A stretch of 64,000 nt of DNA from Paenibacillus polysaccharolyticus (lineage in GTDB: Bacteria > Bacillota > Bacilli > Paenibacillales > Paenibacillaceae). The position numbers and the translations under genes are program-made. The stretch lies in assembly GCF_900102085.1 (NCBI RefSeq), contig NZ_FMVM01000003.1, positions 62,001 through 126,000 of the forward strand. Reading direction: 5' to 3'. Numbering within the stretch: position 1 is the stretch's first letter; every line of letters begins with the position of its first letter. The notes beneath the pieces were generated by a model. That model was given only the letters and a program-made list of their open reading frames with translations, was not told where the DNA came from and did no database searches. Positions 18,977 to 28,709 of this stretch are shown piece after piece.

Positions 18977-19771
18977 TTATACTGCAATCGGTGCTTTGAT
19001 ACCTGGATGATGTTCATAATTTTCAAATTCAAAATCTTCAAATTTGTAATCAAAAATCGAATCAGGCTTACGTTTGATCACCAGCTTAGGCAAAGCAAAA
19101 GGTTCGCGCTCTAGTTGCGTTTTCACCTGCTCCACATGATTGGAATAGATGTGCACATCACCACCAGACCAGATGAAGTCGCCCACTTCCAGATCACATT
19201 GCTGTGCAATCATATGTGTCAGAAGTGCATAACTGGCTATATTAAACGGTAAACCAAGGAAGGTATCCACGGAGCGCATCGTCAGCATACAAGATAGTTT
19301 ACCCTCCGCCACATAAAACTGAAACGCAAAATGACAAGGCGGTAATTTCATGTTGTTAATTTCGGCTACATTCCACGCACTCACCAGATGACGGCGGGAA
19401 TCGGGATTATTTTTGATTGAATCCACTACAGCAGCGATCTGATCTATTTTCTCCCCGTTCGGCGCTTCCCATGTCCGCCATTGTGAGCCGTAAACCGGTC
19501 CAAGATCGCCATTTTCGTCTGCCCAGTCATCCCAGATCTTCACACCATTTTCTTTCAGATAAGAAATATTCGTATCCCCGCTCAAAAACCATAACAACTC
19601 ATGAATAACGGATTTGAGGTGAATTCGTTTGGTTGTTACAAGCGGAAAACCTTTCGATAAATCATAACGAAGCTGTCGGCCAAACACGGATTGTGTGCCC
19701 GTTCCGGTACGATCTCCTTTGTGAACCCCGTTATCCAATATATCTTGTAATAAATCGAGATAGTTTTTCAT
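18977..19771 (-). CDS. thyA: Thymidylate synthase (ThyA type)
   Basis: Converts dUMP to dTMP with methylene-tetrahydrofolate. Starting at ATG 19771, preceded by GAGGAG, gives 264 residues, the standard short ThyA length; starts further upstream add residues with no family match. Visible are [17 protein letters not shown], the catalytic-loop region [12 protein letters not shown] with the nucleophile Cys, and [17 protein letters not shown] for dUMP and folate binding. Forms an operon with folA downstream. Confidence 0.97.
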   Translation of the reverse strand: MKNYLDLLQDILDNGVHKGDRTGTGTQSVFGRQLRYDLSKGFPLVTTKRIHLKSVIHELLWFLSGDTNISYLKENGVKIWDDWADENGDLGPVYGSQWRTWEAPNGEKIDQIAAVVDSIKNNPDSRRHLVSAWNVAEINNMKLPPCHFAFQFYVAEGKLSCMLTMRSVDTFLGLPFNIASYALLTHMIAQQCDLEVGDFIWSGGDVHIYSNHVEQVKTQLEREPFALPKLVIKRKPDSIFDYKFEDFEFENYEHHPGIKAPIAV

Positions 19772-19967
19772 GTTGGTATCTCCTCGCATCTCTATATATG
19801 TTTCGCACTCATACCCATCTGGGCCACAGACTTCGAGAGGTCTGTTCATTACTAAAGTGTACCACAATTGAGTACTAGGAAGAAATGAATTCGCTAAACA
19901 AGTTGAGGCGTGTATGCTTCTATCATTCTATGGACACCGATATCTTGATCTTCTCAATTACAACTCA

Positions 19968-20011
19968 AAAAAAAAGAGACAAGCAACGCAATTAGCGCCA
20001 CTCGTCTCTTT
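19968..20011 (-). terminator. Rho-independent terminator of the pdh operon
   Basis: AAAGAGAC/GTCTCTTT stem around a loop rich in small pairings; on the minus strand it ends in nine T residues. It lies ~45 nt after the lpdA stop. Confidence 0.85.
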
Positions 20012-20055
20012 CGAATCTACATATAATGCCGGACGAATCCGATACTTCGATGATC

Positions 20056-21471
20056 TTAACGGGAGATGATGTGGATCGGGTGACCCATTACCAATTCCGC
20101 TGCTTCCATCACGATTTCGCCCAAAGTTGGGTGAGCGTGAATAGTAAGCGCCAGATCTTCCAACGTTGCGCCCATCTCGATTGCAAGACCAAGCTCAGCA
20201 ATCAAGTTGGAAGCTTCCAGACCAACGATTTGGCAACCCAATACAAGGCCACTTTCTTCGTCAGCAACGATTTTCACGAAGCCTTCTGCATGGTTCAAAG
20301 ATACTGCACGGCCATTACCCGCGTAAGGGAATTTACCTGCTTTTACTTTGTAACCTTTTTCTTTTGCTTCTTTCTCCGTGTAACCTACGCTGGAGCACTC
20401 AGGATCTGTGAATACAACAGCTGGCATACATTTGTAGTCTACTACAGATGGTTGTCCAGCGATTGCTTCGGCAGCCACTTTACCTTCATAAGAAGCTTTG
20501 TGTGCCAGAGCAAGACCAGATACGATATCACCAATTGCGAAGATGTGCGGGATGCTAGTGCGACCTTGGTGGTCAACTTTAACGAATCCGCGCTCGTCAA
20601 CGTCAACACCGATCATGTCCAGACCAAGTTCTCCGTCTGTATTAGGACGACGTCCTACAGTAACGAGCAGGTAATCTGCAGTTACTTCTTTGGATTCACC
20701 ATTTACAGAATATTTAACAGTTACATCTTTATCCGTTTGCTCAGCGCTTTCCGCTTTTGCACCCGTTACGATTTCGATACCTGTTTTCTTCATGTTTTTA
20801 GCTACAAGGCTAGTCATGTCTTTATCGAAACCTGGCAGTACCGTATCCAAACCTTCGATGATTGTTACTTTAGCACCGAATTTGGAGTACATTTGACCAA
20901 GCTCAGCGCCGATATAACCGCCACCGATTACGATCATGCTTTTTGGTACTTCAGGCAAGTTCAATGCTTCTGTCGAAGACAAGATGCGTCCGCCAAACGG
21001 GAAAGGTTTCAATTCAATTGGACGGGAACCTGTTGCAATGATTGCATTTTTGAACTTGTAACGTGGTGACTCGTGATCGTTGAATACACGAGCTTCGTTT
21101 TCGTTGATGAACATGCACTCACCGTTGAAAACTTCAACTTTGTTGCCTTTGAGCAAACCAGCTACGCCGCCAGTCATTTTCTTAACAACGCCGTTTTTGA
21201 ATTCTTGAGTTTTGCTGAAGTCTACTTTAACGTTCTCAGCGGAGATACCAAAAGCTTCGCCGTGAAGAGCAGACTCATATTGATGTGCAGCAGAGATCAG
21301 AGCTTTGGATGGGATACATCCACGGTTCAAACATACGCCGCCCAGCTCGGATTTGTCTACGATCAATACGCTTTGGCCCAGTTGTGCAGCACGGATGGCA
21401 GCTACATAGCCGCCAGGTCCTGCACCAATTACTAATGTGTCGATATTGAGAGAAGCGTCGCCTACTACCAT
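20056..21471 (-). CDS. pdhD: Dihydrolipoyl dehydrogenase (E3 of pyruvate dehydrogenase)
   Basis: Reoxidises the dihydrolipoyl arm of E2 with NAD. 471 residues. FAD-binding [12 protein letters not shown] (~15-26), redox-active disulfide in [14 protein letters not shown] (Cys 47, Cys 52), NAD-binding [12 protein letters not shown], and the C-terminal catalytic HAHPTLGE segment. It follows pdhC by 3 nt as the last gene of pdhABCD and is closed by a strong terminator. Codon use is the biased type seen in highly expressed genes, which also leaves long open antisense frames. Confidence 0.97.
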   Translation of the reverse strand: MVVGDASLNIDTLVIGAGPGGYVAAIRAAQLGQSVLIVDKSELGGVCLNRGCIPSKALISAAHQYESALHGEAFGISAENVKVDFSKTQEFKNGVVKKMTGGVAGLLKGNKVEVFNGECMFINENEARVFNDHESPRYKFKNAIIATGSRPIELKPFPFGGRILSSTEALNLPEVPKSMIVIGGGYIGAELGQMYSKFGAKVTIIEGLDTVLPGFDKDMTSLVAKNMKKTGIEIVTGAKAESAEQTDKDVTVKYSVNGESKEVTADYLLVTVGRRPNTDGELGLDMIGVDVDERGFVKVDHQGRTSIPHIFAIGDIVSGLALAHKASYEGKVAAEAIAGQPSVVDYKCMPAVVFTDPECSSVGYTEKEAKEKGYKVKAGKFPYAGNGRAVSLNHAEGFVKIVADEESGLVLGCQIVGLEASNLIAELGLAIEMGATLEDLALTIHAHPTLGEIVMEAAELVMGHPIHIISR

Positions 21472-21474
21472 ATC

Positions 21475-22800
21475 TTACACCTCCATAACAAGCAACTCAG
21501 GGTTAGCGAGCAGCTGTTTAATGTAATTCATAAAGTTTTGTGCTGTTGCGCCATCGATGATACGGTGGTCGAAGCTCAAGGACAGTGCCATTACAGGTGC
21601 TGCAACAACTTCGCCATTTTTGATAACCGCTTTTTCGCTGATGCGTCCTGTACCCAAGATAGCAACTTCTGGGAAGTTGATGATTGGAGTGAAGAACATA
21701 CCGCCAGCAGAACCGATGTTACTGATGGAGATTGTGCTTCCTCTCATTTCATTCGCGCTCAGTTTGCCATCGCGTCCACGAGCTGCCAGATCACGAATGG
21801 AATCAGCGATCATCCAGATGGATTTACGATCAGCATCTTTGATTACAGGAACGATCAGGCCGTTGTCTGTATCTGTAGCGATACCGATGTTGTAGTATTT
21901 TTTGTACACAATTTCATTTGCTTCTTCATCAATCATTGCGTTCAACGCTGGGAATTGACGGGAAGCTGCAACCAATGCTTTAACGATGAATGGCAAGTAA
22001 GTCACTTTTGTGCCTTTTTTCTCTGCGATTGGTTTCATGCGAGTACGGAATGCAACCAGTTCAGTTACGTCCACTTCGTCCATGATTGTAACGTGAGGTG
22101 CAGTGTAAGCCGATTTAACCATTGCATTGGAGATCGCTTTACGGATACCTTTGAAAGGTACGCGCTCTTCTTCAAGGCGTTGATCAGCTGCTGCAGCTGC
22201 AGGTGCTGCGGATTTTTTCTCTTCTTGAGCCGGAGCGTCAGAAGAAGTTGCCGCTGCGGAAGATCCGCCACCGTTTTTGAAGGATTCTACATCTTCTTTG
22301 GTTACTTTACCGTTGTTGCCAGTGCCGTTAACCTGAGCGATGTCTACACCTTGCTCACGAGCAAATTTGCGAACGCTTGGCGTAGCCAAAACGTCTTTTG
22401 CAGGAACTGCAGGAACGCTGTTGTTGCCGCCTTCTTGAGCTGCATTGGAGCTTGAAGCTGCCGCAGAAGAACCGCTAGTATCAGCTCCACCTTGTGCTGC
22501 GTCTTTCTCTTGTGCACCTTGGTCCTCAGCGGGAGCGTCGTCTTGCTCAGGCAGTTCGCCTTCTGCATCGATAACCGCTACAACTTCACCAACGTGGCAG
22601 ACTTGACCGTCTTTAGCGAAAACTTCAGTTACTGTTCCGTTTACCGGACAAGGAACTTCAACAACCGCCTTGTCGTTCTGTACTTCCATGATGATATCGT
22701 CGTCAGTTACTTTGTCCCCAACTTTGATGTGCATCTTGATGATTTCGCCTTCGTGAAGGCCTTCGCCCAGTTCAGGGAATTTATATTCAAATTTAGCCAA
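21475..22800 (-). CDS. pdhC: Dihydrolipoamide acetyltransferase (E2 of pyruvate dehydrogenase)
   Basis: Core of the complex: carries the lipoyl arm and makes acetyl-CoA. One lipoyl domain (Lys in [10 protein letters not shown], ~42), an Ala/Glu/Ser-rich linker, a peripheral-subunit binding domain ([14 protein letters not shown]...[11 protein letters not shown]), a second Ala/Ser linker, and the catalytic domain ending in [13 protein letters not shown]. The TTG at 22800, with AAGGAGG before it, gives the normal N terminus (441 residues). A 176-nt gap separates it from pdhB; it contains small GC-rich dyads but no gene. Confidence 0.97.
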   Translation of the reverse strand: MAKFEYKFPELGEGLHEGEIIKMHIKVGDKVTDDDIIMEVQNDKAVVEVPCPVNGTVTEVFAKDGQVCHVGEVVAVIDAEGELPEQDDAPAEDQGAQEKDAAQGGADTSGSSAAASSSNAAQEGGNNSVPAVPAKDVLATPSVRKFAREQGVDIAQVNGTGNNGKVTKEDVESFKNGGGSSAAATSSDAPAQEEKKSAAPAAAAADQRLEEERVPFKGIRKAISNAMVKSAYTAPHVTIMDEVDVTELVAFRTRMKPIAEKKGTKVTYLPFIVKALVAASRQFPALNAMIDEEANEIVYKKYYNIGIATDTDNGLIVPVIKDADRKSIWMIADSIRDLAARGRDGKLSANEMRGSTISISNIGSAGGMFFTPIINFPEVAILGTGRISEKAVIKNGEVVAAPVMALSLSFDHRIIDGATAQNFMNYIKQLLANPELLVMEV

Positions 22801-22976
22801 CTGAAAAACCTCCTTGATTATTTGCTCCATCCTGAAAACAACCCTTAGCTCCACAAACTAACTGTTACTGCGAGTGCAAATAACTGTCAATCAAGGGGCT
22901 AATGGCTGTTTACAGTGCAGCTGCGCTGCGATGTGAATCACCATACTGCGCCTTGCGGCATGTCAGATGATTGATA

Positions 22977-23954
22977 TTAGAAGTTCATGACTTTGTTAAC
23001 CGCAGCAACGATACGCGCCGGGTTAGGCAACCATGTATCTTCGATTTGTGCAAAAGGATATACCGTATCCGGGCCAGCTACACGCAGAACCGGTGCTTCC
23101 AAGTGCAGGATTGCTTTTTCATTGATTTGCGCAATGACTTCAGCTGCAACACCTGCGCTCTTTTGAGCTTCTTGTACAACGATTGCACGGTTTGTTTTCT
23201 TAACGGAAGCAACAACTGTATCGATATCGATCGGGCTGATCGTACGAAGGTCGATCACTTCAACTTTGATCCCTTGTTTTTCAAGCTCTTCTGCAGCTTT
23301 TACAGAAGTATGAACCATCATACCGTAAGTAACGATGGTAACATCGGAACCTTCACGAACAACGTTCGCTTTACCCAGTTCAACAACATAGTCTTCTTCA
23401 GGAACTTCTGCACGGAAAGCATGGTACAGGTTCAAGTGCTCCATGAAGAATACTGGATCGTTGTCACGGATGGAAGCGATCATCAGACCTTTTGCATCGT
23501 AAGGGTTAGAAGGAACTACCACTTTAATACCCGGAGTTTGCGTGAGCAAACCTTCCAGAGAGTCTGTGTGCAATTCTGCCGCTTTTACGCCGCCACCGAA
23601 TGGTGTACGGAATACGATCGGAGAATTGTATTTGCCGCCAGAGCGGAAACGCATACGAGCAGCTTGAACTACCATTTGGTCAAGGGCTTCAAAGATAAAA
23701 CCTACGAATTGAATCTCAGCTACCGGACGGAAGCCTTGAATACCCAAACCTACAGCCAGACCGCCGATTGCGGATTCAGCCAGTGGTGTATCAAATACAC
23801 GCTCTTCGCCAAACTCTTTTTGCAAGCCTTCCGTTACACGGAAAACGCCGCCTACATTACCTACGTCTTCACCGAAAAGCAGAACGTTAGGATCACGTTT
23901 CAACTCTACGCGAAGCGCATCACGAATTGCTTCTTTCATGTTCAATTGTGCCAT
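22977..23954 (-). CDS. pdhB: Pyruvate dehydrogenase E1 beta subunit
   Basis: Transketolase-type beta subunit of the decarboxylating E1. With ATG 23954 (AGGAGG 11 nt upstream) it has 325 residues, the length of B. subtilis PdhB. Motifs visible include [37 protein letters not shown] and [13 protein letters not shown]. It pairs with PdhA to bind thiamine diphosphate; the thiamine synthesis genes of the window supply that cofactor in a general sense. Confidence 0.97.
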   Translation of the reverse strand: MAQLNMKEAIRDALRVELKRDPNVLLFGEDVGNVGGVFRVTEGLQKEFGEERVFDTPLAESAIGGLAVGLGIQGFRPVAEIQFVGFIFEALDQMVVQAARMRFRSGGKYNSPIVFRTPFGGGVKAAELHTDSLEGLLTQTPGIKVVVPSNPYDAKGLMIASIRDNDPVFFMEHLNLYHAFRAEVPEEDYVVELGKANVVREGSDVTIVTYGMMVHTSVKAAEELEKQGIKVEVIDLRTISPIDIDTVVASVKKTNRAIVVQEAQKSAGVAAEVIAQINEKAILHLEAPVLRVAGPDTVYPFAQIEDTWLPNPARIVAAVNKVMNF

Positions 23955-24059
23955 TTGCTTCATTTCCTCCTTAAACATTGACAGTTCACATTTGAATTCA
24001 TACATGTATACCGAGACACCATTACCGGCGCCGGATGTTTATGCTTTATCGGAAAAAAC

Positions 24060-25127
24060 TTATTGGAAATCAGCTTTTTGCTCTTCCAAGTGCTTAGGCG
24101 TTTGTTCGAACATGCTGTCGATCAAGCCTGAAATCGTCATTTTCTCGGTTTTTTCCGCTTTTTTGATCTCTTCGTTCACTTTTGCTTTTGCTTCTTCTTT
24201 CACACGTGCTGTATCTTCTTCAGTCCACAGACCTTTTTTCTCCAGATATTTAGCGAAACGTGCGATTGGATCTTTTTCGCTCCACTCAGCCTCTTCTTCT
24301 TTCGTACGATACTTGGAAGCATCATCAGAAAGGGAGTGTGGACGGAAACGATAAGTTACCGCTTCGATCAAAGTAGCGCCTTCTCCGTTACGTCCGCGTT
24401 CAGCAGCTTCCTGAACCGCTTTGATAACAGCGAAGATGTCCATACCGTCAACTTTAACACCTTTGATCCCTGCTGCTACCGCTTTATGAGCGATGGACAG
24501 AGCTGCTGTTTGTTTAGCAAAAGGAGTTGTGATGGCATAACCATTGTTTTGTACAAAGAAGATAACTGGCAGTTTGTAAACACCAGCGTAGTTCAGACCT
24601 TCATAGAAGTCACCTTCGGAAGATCCGCCATCACCTGTGTAAGTGATAACCACTTGTTTTTGTTTCTTCAATTTGTAACCCATAGCAATACCCATTGCGT
24701 GCAGAATTTGAGCACCAATGATGATTTGCGGCATCAATACGTTAACGCCGTCCGGGATTTGTCCACCATGTTGGTGTCCACGGGAGTACAAGAATGCTTG
24801 ATAAAGAGGAAGTCCATGCCATACGAGTTGCGGAATGTCACGATAGCCAGGACATACAAAGTCTTCTTTTTCAATTGCAAATTCACTACCAACCATTGTA
24901 GCTTCTTGACCAGATACTGGAGCATAGAAACCAAGACGACCTTGACGGCCAAGGTTTACTGCACGGTCATCCCAAGTACGGGTAAATACCATGCGATACA
25001 TAATTTCTTTTAATTGATCGTCGGAAAGCTTAGGCATCATGTCTTTGTTAACAATTTCGCCGTCAGGAGACAGCACGGACAGAGCTTCTACATCCTCCGT
25101 GTATACTTCATAAGGAACCTTGCTCAT
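24060..25127 (-). CDS. pdhA: Pyruvate dehydrogenase E1 alpha subunit
   Basis: Thiamine-diphosphate-binding subunit that decarboxylates pyruvate. The TPP motif GDGGSSEGDFYEGLNYAGVYKLPVIFFVQNN follows the GDG...NN pattern; the phosphorylation-loop region RFRPHSLSDD is present. ATG 25127 with GAGGTGA upstream gives 355 residues. It is the first gene of pdhABCD and has a near-consensus promoter ~55 nt upstream of its start. Confidence 0.97.
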   Translation of the reverse strand: MSKVPYEVYTEDVEALSVLSPDGEIVNKDMMPKLSDDQLKEIMYRMVFTRTWDDRAVNLGRQGRLGFYAPVSGQEATMVGSEFAIEKEDFVCPGYRDIPQLVWHGLPLYQAFLYSRGHQHGGQIPDGVNVLMPQIIIGAQILHAMGIAMGYKLKKQKQVVITYTGDGGSSEGDFYEGLNYAGVYKLPVIFFVQNNGYAITTPFAKQTAALSIAHKAVAAGIKGVKVDGMDIFAVIKAVQEAAERGRNGEGATLIEAVTYRFRPHSLSDDASKYRTKEEEAEWSEKDPIARFAKYLEKKGLWTEEDTARVKEEAKAKVNEEIKKAEKTEKMTISGLIDSMFEQTPKHLEEQKADFQ

Positions 25128-25182
25128 TTTTTTCTTCACCTCAACAAAAAATTTGAATATCAAGTTCCGCTGTTATATTATT

Positions 25183-25212
25183 ATTATACACCTGTTTCAC
25201 TGCATACGTCAA
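25183..25212 (-). promoter_or_regulatory. Sigma-A promoter of the pdh operon
   Basis: Minus-strand -35 TTGACG (25207-25212), 18-bp spacer, -10 TATAAT (25183-25188): 5/6 and 6/6 matches, fitting strong housekeeping expression. Confidence 0.75.
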
Positions 25213-25252
25213 AGAAATCCGTAATATTTTTATGTTTCCTTTTGGATTGTAT

Positions 25253-25283
25253 GTATAACAGGGGTTTAATATTGGTATAACAG
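25253..25283 (+). repeat. 9-bp direct repeat in the pdhA/esterase intergenic region
   Basis: GTATAACAG occurs at 25253-25261 and 25275-25283, a 22-bp period (about two helical turns). It lies ~40 bp upstream of the pdh -35 and ~100 bp upstream of the divergent esterase gene, an operator-like position. The second copy could also be read as a -10 for the esterase. Confidence 0.4.
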
Positions 25284-25381
25284 CATAATACATGATTGCG
25301 TGTTTGACCCATCCCCGCACCAGGTTAATCTTACCGTATTGCGCGGGTGAATGCAAAAATAACCCGGAAAGGTGACGTTTT

Positions 25382-26116
25382 ATGACGGATTCCCGCTATT
25401 TGAAACGTACAATTGTTAAGGAAGAGATTGAAAGCCGTTATCTCGGCGAGAAACGAACCTTACGTATTTATCTCCCCCCAGGCTATAACGAACTGCTTAG
25501 CTACCCTGTCGTTTATTGTCAGGATGGCGAAGAGTTTTTCAACTTTGGCCGAATCGCTACCACAGCTAACCGCATCATTTTGGATGAAGGCGCCGAACCT
25601 TTCATTATTGTAGGGGTTCAAGTGGACGTCTCTGTAAGGACGCAGGAGTATGCTCCCTTTGGCAGTCGGTTTGAAGCTTATACGAAGTGCTTTGCAGAAG
25701 AGATTATTCCCTATGTCGAAGAGAAATATCCTGTAAGACGCTCTCCGCAGGAACGTGTTCTTGCTGGTGATTCATTGGGAGGCAGTGTTTCATTGCATCT
25801 TGCACTGAAATATCCTGAGCTGTTCACCCGCGTTATCAGCATGTCTGGTGCATTCTACTCCGCTTCTCAGGAAATTTATGCTGCGGCCGAAGACTTGTCC
25901 TGGCTGTCGATCTGGATGATTGTTGGTTTGCAGGAGACGGCCTTTGAAGCCGATACCGGAACGTATGATTTTGTACAGCTGAGCCGGGATACTCGTGATC
26001 TGCTGGAGAAACGTGGTGCTCTCGTCTCCTATCAGGAAAAAGACGGGAATCACCAATGGGGCTTCTGGCAAAATGAACTGCCTGATGCCTTGCTTTACTT
26101 TTTACAAGAAGGTTAA
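25382..26116 (+). CDS. Alpha/beta-hydrolase esterase (enterochelin esterase/esterase D-like)
   Basis: A 244-residue cytosolic hydrolase with the nucleophile elbow GDSLGGS (Ser ~131), an oxyanion-region LPPGYNE...YPVVYCQDGEEFF near residues 31-50, and a C-terminal His in NHQWGFWQ (~223). The family hydrolyses esters such as catecholate siderophore or S-formylglutathione-type substrates; which one applies here is unknown. GGAAAGGTGA precedes the ATG. Divergent from pdhA and followed by its own terminator, so monocistronic. Confidence 0.85.
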   Translation: MTDSRYLKRTIVKEEIESRYLGEKRTLRIYLPPGYNELLSYPVVYCQDGEEFFNFGRIATTANRIILDEGAEPFIIVGVQVDVSVRTQEYAPFGSRFEAYTKCFAEEIIPYVEEKYPVRRSPQERVLAGDSLGGSVSLHLALKYPELFTRVISMSGAFYSASQEIYAAAEDLSWLSIWMIVGLQETAFEADTGTYDFVQLSRDTRDLLEKRGALVSYQEKDGNHQWGFWQNELPDALLYFLQEG

Positions 26117-26191
26117 TAGAAGATTGTCTCAAAAAGTTAATGCAGGAATGGCTAAAAGGTTCTAGCTACAATTAAATATTTCGTTGAACAG

Positions 26192-26217
26192 GCGGCTGCA
26201 TAGCCGCTTTTCTTTTT
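26192..26217 (+). terminator. Rho-independent terminator of the esterase gene
   Basis: GCGGCT/AGCCGC stem, 4-nt loop, then TTTTCTTTTT; ~75 nt past the stop. Confidence 0.85.
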
Positions 26218-26262
26218 CGATTTTTTGGACAATGCGTTGTTACCGCTTACATTCATGCCCTG

Positions 26263-26305
26263 AAAAAGAAGCAGGAGTTCTAATTCGTTCTGTTCCTGCT
26301 TCTTT
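26263..26305 (-). terminator. Rho-independent terminator of the phosphatase operon
   Basis: 12-bp stem AAAGAAGCAGGA/TCCTGCTTCTTT with a 17-nt loop; on the minus strand it ends CTTCTTTTTC. Located 60 nt past the phosphatase stop. Confidence 0.75.
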
Positions 26306-26364
26306 GCCATTTCACCAATCATAATGAGCTACTCAAGCTTGGCTTGTATTTTATCTAATTAAGA

Positions 26365-26835
26365 TCAGGTTAAAGGATGCTCTTCTTGAATTCTGTTCAG
26401 CAAGACATCGCAACCTGCGTTCACCAGCTCGTACACTTCTTCAAAGTTCCCTGTGTAATACGGATCAGGCACTTCTCTCAGCTTTTCGTTCGGCAGCAAA
26501 TCCATGAACTTGATAATCTCTGCCTCTTCTCCACCTGGCAGGCTACGTACATTCTCTGCATTGGAATTATCCATACATATAATGTAATCAAATTCAGTGA
26601 AGTCTGCACTCACAAATTGTCTTGCTGTCATGTTGGCATAAGAGATTTGATAACCATCAAGCAACTTACGGGTACCCTCATGCGGAGGTTTGCCCACATG
26701 CCAGTTGCCTGTACCAGCCGAATCAATCCGAATCTGTTCCACAAGCCCCTTCTCCATCACTTTATGACGCATTACTGCTTCCGCCATAGGGGATCTGCAA
26801 ATGTTACCGAGACATACAAATACAACGTTAATCAT
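26365..26835 (-). CDS. Low-molecular-weight protein-tyrosine phosphatase
   Basis: 156 residues. The N-terminal P-loop CLGNICRSP (Cys 8) is the catalytic C(X5)R(S) signature, and the general-acid Asp is in VPDPYYTGNFEEVYELV (~120). The family includes B. subtilis YfkJ and the arginine phosphatase YwlE; which of these this enzyme matches functionally is not decided here. GGGGGAG precedes the ATG. It follows the TRIC-like gene by 6 nt in a two-gene operon. Confidence 0.92.
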   Translation of the reverse strand: MINVVFVCLGNICRSPMAEAVMRHKVMEKGLVEQIRIDSAGTGNWHVGKPPHEGTRKLLDGYQISYANMTARQFVSADFTEFDYIICMDNSNAENVRSLPGGEEAEIIKFMDLLPNEKLREVPDPYYTGNFEEVYELVNAGCDVLLNRIQEEHPLT

Positions 26836-26841
26836 GATAAG

Positions 26842-27537
26842 TTACTCCCCCTTGCTCAAAGTCCCTTGAATTACGGATGGTGCATGTTGCGGAATAAGTT
26901 TCTCCGGCTTCAAAACGACGGTTTCGTTAGGCGTCAACGAGCGGCGCGGCAGCTTCCATTTGTAGTGCACGGAACACATCCGGAAAAAGACAACTGTTGC
27001 AAAACAGATCAGCAAACCAATGTTTGTTGTAAACCAGCCCATTCCGATGGCAAACCCCGCTGCCATTGCCCATACCGCATAGATCTCGTCACGAAGAACA
27101 AGTGGTTTACGTCCGGCAAGAAGATCCCGAATGATTCCTCCACCAATTCCCGTCAGTACAGCTGCAACGATTACAGCACTGATGGGATGACCCATATTAG
27201 CCGCATACAATCCGCCCTGAATTGCAAAGGCAGCCAGTCCAATTGCATCAAACAAAGCTTCAGTCCGTTTCCAGTGACTAATCCACTTCAAGGGCAATAC
27301 AAAAGCAACAGCTACAGAAACCAGCGCAAGCATGATTAACGAGCCCTGACTCCATAATGTTGTTACAGGCACGCCAATAAGCACATTCCGGATCACTCCG
27401 CCTCCGAATGCTGTCACAAGCCCAAGTACCAATACACCCAAAATATCATATTCCTCTTCCATAGCTACAAATGCACCGGACATTGCAAATGCGATCGTAC
27501 CGATAATGCTGAATACTTCAAAAATGTGTAAGTCCAA
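26842..27537 (-). CDS. UPF0126/TRIC-like membrane protein (YadS/YvgT type)
   Basis: About 232 residues with roughly seven membrane segments arranged as two similar halves, each carrying a glycine-rich motif: AFGGGVIRNVLIG in the first and GIGGGIIRDLLAG in the second. This duplicated GGGxxRD pattern is the family hallmark; bacterial TRIC homologues form cation channels, and others have been linked to glycine uptake. TTG 27537 is preferred (GTGAGG 9 nt upstream); TTG 27546 is the longer alternative. Upstream of the tyrosine phosphatase in one operon and divergent from thiN. Confidence 0.85.
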   Translation of the reverse strand: MDLHIFEVFSIIGTIAFAMSGAFVAMEEEYDILGVLVLGLVTAFGGGVIRNVLIGVPVTTLWSQGSLIMLALVSVAVAFVLPLKWISHWKRTEALFDAIGLAAFAIQGGLYAANMGHPISAVIVAAVLTGIGGGIIRDLLAGRKPLVLRDEIYAVWAMAAGFAIGMGWFTTNIGLLICFATVVFFRMCSVHYKWKLPRRSLTPNETVVLKPEKLIPQHAPSVIQGTLSKGE

Positions 27538-27620
27538 CCTGTTCAAACCTCACTTTTCAAGTCATCTCCATGTCGCTCTCCCCATTGTATCCGCGAGTAC
27601 GGAAATTGTGCAACCACATT

Positions 27621-27649
27621 TTGTCGATTATACTGGTTTGGTGTATAGT
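27621..27649 (+). promoter_or_regulatory. Candidate sigma-A promoter of thiN
   Basis: -35 TTGTCG (27621-27626), 17-bp spacer, -10 TATAGT (27644-27649), about 80 nt ahead of the thiN start. No thi-box is seen here, unlike the tenI operon. Confidence 0.5.
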
Positions 27650-27728
27650 TTTATAGCTTAGCGCAGGATTTGGCTTCAATTAGAAAATCAAAGGGTGTCC
27701 CTCTATAAATAAGGAAGGATGAAATAGA

Positions 27729-28370
27729 ATGGATTATAAACGTATTGTCATCTTCACAGGTGGTCAACTCACGCAGGAATTCCTTCAGGAGATTCAGCCC
27801 GATGACGTTATTATTGCGGCAGACCGCGGAGCCTTGTATTTAATCGAACATGGTATCCAACCGCACATCGCAGTGGGAGACTTCGATTCTATAACGGAAG
27901 AAGAACGAGAGATCGTAAACAGTAACAGTGTAGAATTCATTGCTTGTGATCCGATCCATAAAGATTTGACAGATACCGAAATGGCATTTGAAACAGCTCT
28001 GGATCATGAACCTACTCATATTCTCATCTTTGGCGCAACGGGCACACGAATGGATCACACCCTCGCCAATGTTCATATCATGGTTCGTGCTATGCAACAT
28101 CATATCTCATGTGCGCTTCAAGATGAGCACAATTATATGACGTTAACCACTTCGAGTGCTGTTGTCGAACAACGCGGTTTTACCTATGTCTCTTTGCTTC
28201 CATTAACACATGAGGTCACAGGGATATGCCTGGAAGGATTCATGTACCCTTTGGATCACGCTACTATACGTATGGGACAATCCTTAGGGATCAGTAACAA
28301 GCTATTGGACAAGTCGGGCACAGTTACGATTGATAGCGGCCTGTTACTTATTATTCAAAGCAAAGACTGA
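27729..28370 (+). CDS. thiN: Thiamine pyrophosphokinase
   Basis: Transfers pyrophosphate from ATP to thiamine, giving thiamine diphosphate. 213 residues. The N-terminal Rossmann-like half shows AADRGALYL, VGDFDSI and KDLTDTEMAFE, the acidic clusters that bind metal and ATP, then GATGTRMDHTLANV; the C-terminal half is the beta-sheet thiamine-binding domain. AAGGATGAAATAG precedes the ATG. Monocistronic with its own terminator; in B. subtilis thiN stands apart from the thi operons too. Confidence 0.93.
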   Translation: MDYKRIVIFTGGQLTQEFLQEIQPDDVIIAADRGALYLIEHGIQPHIAVGDFDSITEEEREIVNSNSVEFIACDPIHKDLTDTEMAFETALDHEPTHILIFGATGTRMDHTLANVHIMVRAMQHHISCALQDEHNYMTLTTSSAVVEQRGFTYVSLLPLTHEVTGICLEGFMYPLDHATIRMGQSLGISNKLLDKSGTVTIDSGLLLIIQSKD

Positions 28371-28493
28371 ACACTAAATACTATATTAGTAAGGCATTTT
28401 TTAAGTTAATACGAGTCAAAACCCACAGCTCAACGCTTAATTATTACGTTTTTGTAACCTGTTATTTTGTTTCCCAAATCAAATTAAATGAAG

Positions 28494-28526
28494 AAATCCC
28501 CTTGATTATCAAGGGGATTTTTGTTT
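28494..28526 (+). terminator. Rho-independent terminator of thiN
   Basis: CCCCTTGA/TCAAGGGG stem with a 3-nt loop, then ATTTTTGTTTT; ~125 nt past the stop codon. Confidence 0.85.
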
Positions 28527-28561
28527 TATAGTCATTTCTGGATTCGTCAATGATTAATTTT

Positions 28562-28589
28562 TTGACATTTTTAATCGTATTTTAATAAT
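28562..28589 (+). promoter_or_regulatory. Candidate promoter of the NlpC/P60 gene
   Basis: -35 TTGACA (28562-28567), 16-bp spacer, -10 AATAAT (28584-28589). A second -10-like TATACT lies at 28659-28664 but has no good -35. No gene is seen in 28371-28709; it holds the thiN terminator and these promoters. Confidence 0.5.
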
Positions 28590-28709
28590 TACATCTAAAG
28601 TACTGTCCTATCAACCTTTTTGCTTATGTATCCAATTTCTAGGGTGTTACAAACCTGTTATACTCGCTCTAGCAACTTAACGAAAACGAATTTTGGAGGT
28701 ACTAACTAC

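Noticed and set aside
22801..22976. Gap between pdhB and pdhC as an RNA or attenuator
   Set aside because: Only small GC-rich dyads with no U tract; may be an mRNA processing site but nothing firm.
20026..25013. Long open frames on the plus strand opposite the pdh genes (up to 347 residues)
   Set aside because: They lie exactly antisense to highly expressed, clearly identified genes, lack good ribosome sites and encode low-complexity Cys/Phe-rich sequence. Biased codon use explains them.
26120..26160. TTGTCTCAAAAAGTT-like segment resembling an IS end
   Set aside because: No transposase remnant, no inverted partner and no target duplication were seen.
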